Source: UBA2256 sp964531105
Lineage (GTDB): Bacteria > Spirochaetota > Spirochaetia > Treponematales > Rectinemataceae
DNA length: 9,415 bases
Assembly: GCA_964531105.1 (NCBI GenBank)
Contig: CAZHFN010000057.1
Span: forward strand, 1 to 9,415
Direction of reading: 5' to 3'
Under the pieces are notes generated by a model. It was given only the letters and a program-made list of their open reading frames with translations. It searched no databases and had not been told where the DNA came from. The position numbers and the translations under genes are program-made. Of this stretch, positions 5,157-9,415 are shown in pieces; the stretch's first letter is position 1, and each line of letters opens with the position of its first letter.

Positions 5157-7648
5157 TTCTGCTCGCCTTCACCGCCTACCTTGAGTCCTTCCTGCGCGGG
5201 GGTCTGACCCCGCACGGGTCGCTGCCCCGCATCTGAATGTCCGGCAAATACTTCGGGATTCCTCATGATATCCCGGGGCTTGGATCCCTGGGATGGACCC
5301 ACGATTCCCCTTTCCTCCATGAGCTCCACAAGCCTGGCCGAACGGTTATAGCCAATCTTCAATCGGCGCTGGATATAGGAAGCGCTCGCCTTGCCCTGCT
5401 GCATTACAATTTCCAGAGCCTTCTCAAATAGCGGGTCCCCCTCACCGTCATCGAAAAGCCCCGGCTCGGCGTTTTCCTCTTCCTCGTCATAAAAAATTTC
5501 ATCGTCTATATACTCTGGCTCGCCTAAAGTTTTCACGTGAGCCACGCATCGCTCTACTTCTTCCTCGGACACGAAGGCGCCCTGCATGCGTACCGGGAAA
5601 GGATCTTGGGCACCCGAATAGAGCATGTCGCCCCTGCCCAGTAGTTTTTCGGCACCCACCATATCGATGATAATCCGGCTGTCGAACTTGCTGGCCACCA
5701 TGAAGGCTATGCGCGAAGGTATGTTGGCCTTGATCAAACCTGTGATGACATCGATGGAAGGTCTCTGTGTGGCTAAAACCAGGTGGATGCCCACGGCGCG
5801 GGACATGGCGGCCAGCCTTGCCAGGGTGGCCTCCAGTTCCTTGCCGGTAGTAGCCATCAAATCGGCAAACTCATCTACAATCACCACTATGTAAGGCAAT
5901 TTCTCCTGGGCAATGCCTCGTTCCTTGACCCTCTTATTGTAGGTCTTGATATCCCGAACCCCGGCCTTGTCCAGGATCGAATATCGTCGCTCCATTTCGC
6001 AGATACAATACTGAAGCGCCTGAAACGCCCGCTTGGACTCGGTGATGACCGGAGTGAGGAGATGGGGAATTCCATTATAAAGCTTGAGTTCTACAATCTT
6101 GGGATCTATGAGAATCAACTTTACATCTTCGGGCGTGCGGCGGTAGAGGATGGAGAGTATGATCGCGTTGACGCAGACAGATTTTCCCGAGCCCGTAGCG
6201 CCTGCTATGAGTAAGTGAGGCATCTGGGTAAGGTCAGAGAACTGCACCCCGCCAGAAATATCCTTGCCCAACGCATAGGGTATTTCCATTTTCGAGCCCT
6301 TGAAAGACTCGTTTTCTATGATTTCCCTCAAGGAAACGATCGCTCGCCTTTCATTAGGCACCTCTATGCCCACGGCATGCTTGCCGGGTATAGGGGCTAC
6401 GATACGAACTGAGGAGGCCGCGAGCCTGAGCGCGATATTGTCCGAAAGATTGGTGATCTTGGAAATCTTGACACCATGGGCAGGCAGAATTTCGTACATG
6501 GTAATGACTGGGCCTTTTCGGATACCCGTCACCTCAGCCTCTATGTTGAACTCTGCCAAGGTCTCCCGCAGGATTTCAGCGTTCCGCCGGGTTTTATCAT
6601 CGATTATCCAATACTGCCCATCCGGATAGGTATTGAGTATCCCGTCCACGGGCACCGCATAGTTTTTCTTCTTCCTTTCAATTATTCGCTGAACCAAGGC
6701 TTTTTTTTCTTCCTCGCCAAGAGTCGATCCAGATCCTCCGCTTACCGTCTGGGGCGGAACTGAGGTGAATTCTATTTCCTTGCCCAAGGACTCAGGCGAT
6801 ACTTCCGGACGTTCCCGACTTATTCCAGTTTTCAAACCCTCGATGGGAGGCAAAGTTGGCAAGGAAATTTGAGGCTCGGGAGCAGAAAGGGATTCGGCGG
6901 TGCGAAGTCTAATTTCAGCCTGGCTTCGTCTGGCTTTTCTATCCTCAGCCCATTGCTTGAGCCTGGAGCGCAGTCCCGCCAACAAGGGCTTTTTAGCTTT
7001 GCTCTCGGGTTTCAAACTCAGTTTTCTTTTTTCAGGAAGCCTGCCGGAAGATCTGAGCCAAGCGCCCAGTTTGATATAGCCGAAAACAACTGCCCCGATA
7101 GCGGCGGCCAGTAGAAACCCGAGTCCCGCATAAAGCGAAGAGAGTCCCACTGCGGCGAACACAGGGTGGTTTTCAAAAAAAGCCCCTGGCTCGGTCGTGA
7201 TCTTGGCGAATGCCGCCACCGCTAAAAATGGGAGGACTGAAGAAGCGAGAAGGTAGGTGCAGCGGGGAAGAAATTTGGGGAACATCGCTAAAATTGCCGC
7301 TAAGAGTCCTGCGATAGGAATGTAATATGCCGCCCAAGAAAAAGCCCCATTCAGTAATTGCCCAGGACCTACGACCCATTTCCAGCCCTTTGTCCAAAGC
7401 GGTGCGAGAGAGAGGGAGAGGAGGAGATAAATGGAAATGACAAAGAAAAATAAAAAGATTCTGCCATCCAAGGTGGAAAAAAAGGAAGCGATAGCCTTCA
7501 CTTCTTTTTGCGCAGCCTTCTGAGTCTTCTTAGGCCTAGTCGCCCTGACAACACTCACCTTGGGGACCCCTTCACGGGGATTGGCTTGTGAAGACTTAAC
7601 CTCGTCATCCTCATCGTCTTCGCTATTTGCTGCAGGAAATCTCGGCAT
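5153..7648 (-). CDS. ftsK: DNA translocase FtsK/SpoIIIE
   Basis: This 831-residue ATP-driven DNA pump clears chromosome ends from the division septum. An acidic N-terminus and basic stretch precede four membrane segments (about 65-85, 108-125, 132-148 and 163-192). A charged linker follows to about residue 310, much shorter than in E. coli FtsK and close to SpoIIIE size. The motor has Walker A GATGSGKS at 483-490, Walker B IVVIVDEFADL with Asp592-Glu593, and ATQRPSIDVITGLIK from 626. The gamma winged-helix domain (about 739-790) has YNRSARLVELMEERGIVGP, the helix that reads polar DNA motifs. An extra tail of about 40 residues follows gamma. ATG 7648 has GGAG five bases upstream; GTG 7654 is a weaker alternative. 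The gene lies 130 bases downstream of uppP and could share its transcript. Confidence 0.97.
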   Translation of the reverse strand: MPRFPAANSEDDEDDEVKSSQANPREGVPKVSVVRATRPKKTQKAAQKEVKAIASFFSTLDGRIFLFFFVISIYLLLSLSLAPLWTKGWKWVVGPGQLLNGAFSWAAYYIPIAGLLAAILAMFPKFLPRCTYLLASSVLPFLAVAAFAKITTEPGAFFENHPVFAAVGLSSLYAGLGFLLAAAIGAVVFGYIKLGAWLRSSGRLPEKRKLSLKPESKAKKPLLAGLRSRLKQWAEDRKARRSQAEIRLRTAESLSAPEPQISLPTLPPIEGLKTGISRERPEVSPESLGKEIEFTSVPPQTVSGGSGSTLGEEEKKALVQRIIERKKKNYAVPVDGILNTYPDGQYWIIDDKTRRNAEILRETLAEFNIEAEVTGIRKGPVITMYEILPAHGVKISKITNLSDNIALRLAASSVRIVAPIPGKHAVGIEVPNERRAIVSLREIIENESFKGSKMEIPYALGKDISGGVQFSDLTQMPHLLIAGATGSGKSVCVNAIILSILYRRTPEDVKLILIDPKIVELKLYNGIPHLLTPVITESKRAFQALQYCICEMERRYSILDKAGVRDIKTYNKRVKERGIAQEKLPYIVVIVDEFADLMATTGKELEATLARLAAMSRAVGIHLVLATQRPSIDVITGLIKANIPSRIAFMVASKFDSRIIIDMVGAEKLLGRGDMLYSGAQDPFPVRMQGAFVSEEEVERCVAHVKTLGEPEYIDDEIFYDEEEENAEPGLFDDGEGDPLFEKALEIVMQQGKASASYIQRRLKIGYNRSARLVELMEERGIVGPSQGSKPRDIMRNPEVFAGHSDAGQRPVRGQTPAQEGLKVGGEGEQN

Positions 7649-7673
7649 GAACACTCCATAATTGCCCCAAAAT

Positions 7674-7689
7674 AAAGCCTTTGGGCTTT
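7674..7689 (-). terminator. Hairpin with T-rich tail between uppP and ftsK
   Basis: On the minus strand, AAAGCC (7689-7684) and GGCTTT (7679-7674) form a six-base stem with a four-base loop, followed by ATTTT. It lies between uppP and ftsK and could end the uppP transcript or attenuate read-through. It is only about 25 bases upstream of the ftsK start. A candidate -10 for ftsK, GATAAT (7713-7708), has no convincing -35. It would place the hairpin inside the ftsK leader. Confidence 0.4.
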
Positions 7690-7743
7690 CATTCGAGGCT
7701 ATTTTCGATTATCGGCAGAAATGGAAACTCAGTTCATACAAAT

Positions 7744-7757
7744 GGGCTGTAAAGCCC
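7744..7757 (-). terminator. Small hairpin just after uppP
   Basis: A GGGCT/AGCCC stem of five pairs with a four-base loop lies 21 bases after the uppP stop. The minus-strand sequence after it (ATTTGT) is a poor T tract, so on its own it would be a weak terminator. Its GGGCTTT arm (7757-7751) can also pair with AAAGCCC (7689-7683) of the next hairpin. Confidence 0.3.
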
Positions 7758-7778
7758 TCTTTCATGGAATACTTATCA

Positions 7779-8642
7779 TTAGCCCAGGATCAGACCTAGA
7801 ATTCCCACAATAACCAAGTAGGGAGCGAACCAAAACAGTTTGCCGCTCTTTATAATCTTTAAGAGAATCTTGAGTGATAATATCCCTGAAATCAGAGCAG
7901 CCAAGGCCGAGAGCGCCAGATGGGAGTAGGATACCGCCCCCATCATTGTACCAGCATCTTTGACGGTGAGCAGAAAAGCCCCTAAAATTGCGGGAATAGA
8001 GAGAAGAAAGGATAACTCGCCGGCTGTTTCCCGGTTTAAACCCGAGAATAGACCGGCAGATATGGTGATTCCCGATCTGCTTATCCCTGAGAAAACGCCA
8101 ATTCCCTGGGCAAAACCAATAAATGCCCCCCGCTTCCATCCTATAGCATCAGAACCGCGTGTGCCGGGCCTCATAACTGCTGTCAATCCTAGAATAATTG
8201 CAGTGAAAAGCAGCCGCGTCGCAACGGCTCTCGTGCCGCCCATGGGAATGAATTTTTGAATCCCGTACCCCAGAATCCCTGTAACCACTGTCGCTACAAG
8301 GATAGGAAGAATATATCCCAGGTTTTGAGCCCGAGACTGAGCTTCGGCGAGCTCTTTTTTACTGTCCGCGGGTTTTTTAACCTCGGAAGCGGCGCGGGAA
8401 GAGTTCGGAGCACCATGGGTAAGAAAGTCCCAAAGCGCTGTCAGGATCGCGATTATTCTTTTTCTGAGTACAATCACTACTGCCAAAAGTGTGGCGAGGT
8501 GGAGTATCACATCGAATAACAGAGGGATCTCCTCGAGACCTAGAATATCTTTAAATATTGCCAAGTGGCCACTGGACGAAATGGGCAGGAATTCGGCAAT
8601 CCCTTGTATGAGGCCAAGAATCAAGGCTTTGGCTGCAGTCAT
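7779..8642 (-). CDS. uppP: Undecaprenyl-diphosphate phosphatase UppP (BacA family)
   Basis: This 287-residue inner-membrane enzyme removes a phosphate from undecaprenyl diphosphate, recycling the lipid carrier for peptidoglycan and other envelope polymers. Extra copies of the family give bacitracin resistance. The first signature, GLIQGIAEFLPISSSGHL, spans residues 10-27 and includes Glu17 and the SSSGH segment. The second signature, FSGISRSGITI (184-194), has Arg189 and the SRSG core. The usual Pro before Gly in that signature is Ser here. The rest is nearly all hydrophobic helices. One charged, Lys- and Glu-rich cytoplasmic-type loop is present at about 76-107, somewhat longer than I would expect. 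ATG 8642 is chosen because GGAGG lies five bases upstream; a GTG at 8681 would lie upstream of the predicted -10. The gene is divergent from slyD and upstream of ftsK on the same strand. Confidence 0.96.
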   Translation of the reverse strand: MTAAKALILGLIQGIAEFLPISSSGHLAIFKDILGLEEIPLLFDVILHLATLLAVVIVLRKRIIAILTALWDFLTHGAPNSSRAASEVKKPADSKKELAEAQSRAQNLGYILPILVATVVTGILGYGIQKFIPMGGTRAVATRLLFTAIILGLTAVMRPGTRGSDAIGWKRGAFIGFAQGIGVFSGISRSGITISAGLFSGLNRETAGELSFLLSIPAILGAFLLTVKDAGTMMGAVSYSHLALSALAALISGILSLKILLKIIKSGKLFWFAPYLVIVGILGLILG

Positions 8643-8664
8643 GGTCACCTCCGGGCTTTTGTAT

Positions 8665-8694
8665 ATGATAGCCTTTCCCACGGTCGCGCTTCAA
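8665..8694 (-). promoter_or_regulatory. Probable promoter of uppP
   Basis: On the minus strand, TTGAAG (8694-8689) is followed after 18 bases by TATCAT (8670-8665), which matches the -10 consensus at five of six bases. Transcription would start near 8658, shortly before the GGAGG site. This supports ATG 8642 as the translation start. Confidence 0.5.
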
Positions 8695-8709
8695 CCGGAG
8701 TCCGGGTGA

Positions 8710-8739
8710 TTGCCTCCAAGGCTATTATTTGATTATAGT
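8710..8739 (+). promoter_or_regulatory. Probable promoter of slyD
   Basis: TTGCCT (8710-8715) and TATAGT (8734-8739, five of six consensus bases) are 18 bases apart in an A+T-rich stretch upstream of slyD. The leader would be about 70 bases long and would contain the inverted repeats at 8764-8803. Confidence 0.5.
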
Positions 8740-8763
8740 AATGAATAAATCTGAGACTAGTTC

Positions 8764-8803
8764 CGCGGGCTTGAAGCCGCGATGAACCCGGGAATCAAGC
8801 CCG
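8764..8803 (+). promoter_or_regulatory. Two overlapping inverted repeats in the slyD leader
   Basis: CGGGCTTGA (8766-8774) pairs perfectly with TCAAGCCCG (8795-8803), nine bases with a 20-base loop. The right arm ends immediately before the AAAGGA ribosome site at 8804-8809. The left arm can instead form a shorter G+C stem, CGCGG (8764-8768) with CCGCG (8777-8781). The two folds exclude each other. This could be a cis-acting translation control or a protein-binding palindrome; I see no match to a known riboswitch. Confidence 0.35.
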
Positions 8804-8815
8804 AAAGGACACTAC

Positions 8816-9376
8816 ATGAATATCCAGAAAGATAAAGTTGTCACCATTGACTATAGCCTCCGTGACGCGGCAGGGAAACTCATAGATTCGTCGGATGGCG
8901 GAGAGCCTCTTGTCTATCTGCACGGCAACGCCAACATTATCCCCGGGCTCGAAAAGGAACTCGAGGGCAAAACCTCAGGCGATACGGTAAATTGCATAAT
9001 TCCAGCCAGCGATGGCTACGGCGTACGGGATGAAGCCTTGGTGTTCAAGGTTAAAAAAGAAGAATTCGGACCCAACGCCGAGATATCGCCAGGCATGCAG
9101 TTCGAGGCCCGTGGCGAGGGCGGATCCCAGGTAGTCACCGTCGTAGAAATTGCTGGAGATGAGGTTACCATAGACGCGAACCACCCCTTAGCGGGAGAAA
9201 CCCTCCATTTCGACGTGAAGATAGTCGATGTCCGCGATGCGTCCGAAGAGGAACTCCATCATGGCCATGTCCATGCCGGAGGCTGTGGCGGCTGTGGAGG
9301 CGATTGCGGCTGCGGCGATGAGTGCGGCTGTGGAGACGAATGCGGAGACGGGTGTTCAGACGACTGCTGCAACTGA
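8816..9376 (+). CDS. slyD: FKBP-type peptidyl-prolyl isomerase SlyD with metal-binding tail
   Basis: This 186-residue cytoplasmic protein speeds prolyl cis-trans isomerisation and acts as a chaperone; in E. coli, SlyD also supplies nickel for hydrogenase assembly. The FKBP core is split in the family's usual way: residues 1-69 (VTIDYSLRD, LHGNANIIPGLEKELEGK) and about 122-141. The insert-in-flap chaperone domain lies between them and ends in the family signature NHPLAGETLHF (122-132). The tail from about 147 has four His (148, 149, 151, 153) and ten Cys (157, 160, 164, 166, 170, 172, 176, 180, 184, 185). It is poorer in His and richer in Cys than the E. coli tail, so its metal preference may differ. 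AAAGGA at 8804-8809 lies six bases before the ATG. It has its own predicted promoter. After the stop, 9377-9415 shows no clear feature, though an ATG at 9410 could open another gene beyond the window. Confidence 0.95.
   Translation: MNIQKDKVVTIDYSLRDAAGKLIDSSDGGEPLVYLHGNANIIPGLEKELEGKTSGDTVNCIIPASDGYGVRDEALVFKVKKEEFGPNAEISPGMQFEARGEGGSQVVTVVEIAGDEVTIDANHPLAGETLHFDVKIVDVRDASEEELHHGHVHAGGCGGCGGDCGCGDECGCGDECGDGCSDDCCN
9305..9340 (+). repeat. Two tandem 18-base repeats coding CGCGDE in the SlyD tail
   Basis: Units 9305-9322 and 9323-9340 match at 14 of 18 bases. All four differences fall at third codon positions and are synonymous, so both code for CGCGDE. A partial third copy (CGDG) follows. 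The metal-binding tail seems to have grown by duplication and then been held constant at the protein level. Confidence 0.7.
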
Positions 9377-9415
9377 TCGCCAGCCTTCGCCTAAGTCTGG
9401 TGGTAGACAATGAAA

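Noticed and set aside
8643..8681. Longer N-terminus for UppP, starting with GTG at 8681
   Set aside because: It lies upstream of the predicted -10 and has a weaker ribosome site than ATG 8642, where the family usually begins just before GLIQG.
9165..9410. Open frame antisense to the end of slyD
   Set aside because: Its composition (Arg, Ser, His rich) is what the complement of the Cys/Gly-rich tail would give. It has no domain or credible context and lies over a clear gene.
9410..9415. ATG AAA at the right edge as the start of a further gene
   Set aside because: A weak GGTGG lies upstream, but only two codons are visible, so no call can be supported.

Overview
The window looks like chromosomal DNA of a Gram-negative (two-membrane) bacterium. 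It encodes a lipoprotein, a predicted outer-membrane beta-barrel, several Sec signal peptides, and housekeeping genes for cell-wall lipid recycling and chromosome segregation. The housekeeping genes are close to half G+C by eye. Strong GGAGG-type ribosome sites occur throughout, and TTG starts are used at two places. A spirochaete (treponeme-like) host would fit, but this is a weak guess: no rRNA or lineage-specific marker is present.

Layout, left to right. A complete asparagine synthetase gene (asnB, +) ends at a hairpin terminator. Facing it is a two-gene minus-strand unit, 1816-2776. Its first gene encodes a Sec-exported protein with a papain-fold (NlpC/P60 or CHAP-like) hydrolase region. 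Its second encodes a small exported protein that may be the immunity partner. Divergent from it is a plus-strand operon of a C39-type double-glycine peptidase, an outer-membrane barrel and a lipoprotein, followed by a flavodoxin-domain gene. The minus strand then carries ftsK and uppP (undecaprenyl-diphosphate phosphatase). The window closes with a SlyD-type FKBP prolyl isomerase (+) that has a Cys/His-rich tail.

The most interesting part is 1816-4661. The hydrolase has a Sec signal peptide followed by a textbook double-glycine leader (LSQADMEDILGG). G+C, counted by hand, is about 52% over the signal and leader (2618-2776). It drops to about 37% over the cargo (2192-2617) and about 32% over the putative immunity gene. 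The divergent C39 peptidase carries the expected Gln, Cys, His and Asp, and sits with a barrel and a lipoprotein. This resembles the FapD (C39 peptidase) and FapF (outer-membrane pore) logic of Pseudomonas functional amyloid export. My model is a Sec-plus-GG toxin export system: fixed processing and export machinery, a fixed leader, and an exchangeable toxin/immunity cassette. The motifs and the composition break are seen directly; the toxin, immunity and export roles are inference.

The remaining genes are ordinary housekeeping. Points of detail include overlapping stop codons between the flavodoxin gene and ftsK, possible attenuator-like hairpins between uppP and ftsK, and possible alternative hairpins ahead of slyD. 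There is no rRNA, tRNA, CRISPR array or insertion sequence that I can see, and no gene-free stretch over 300 bases.
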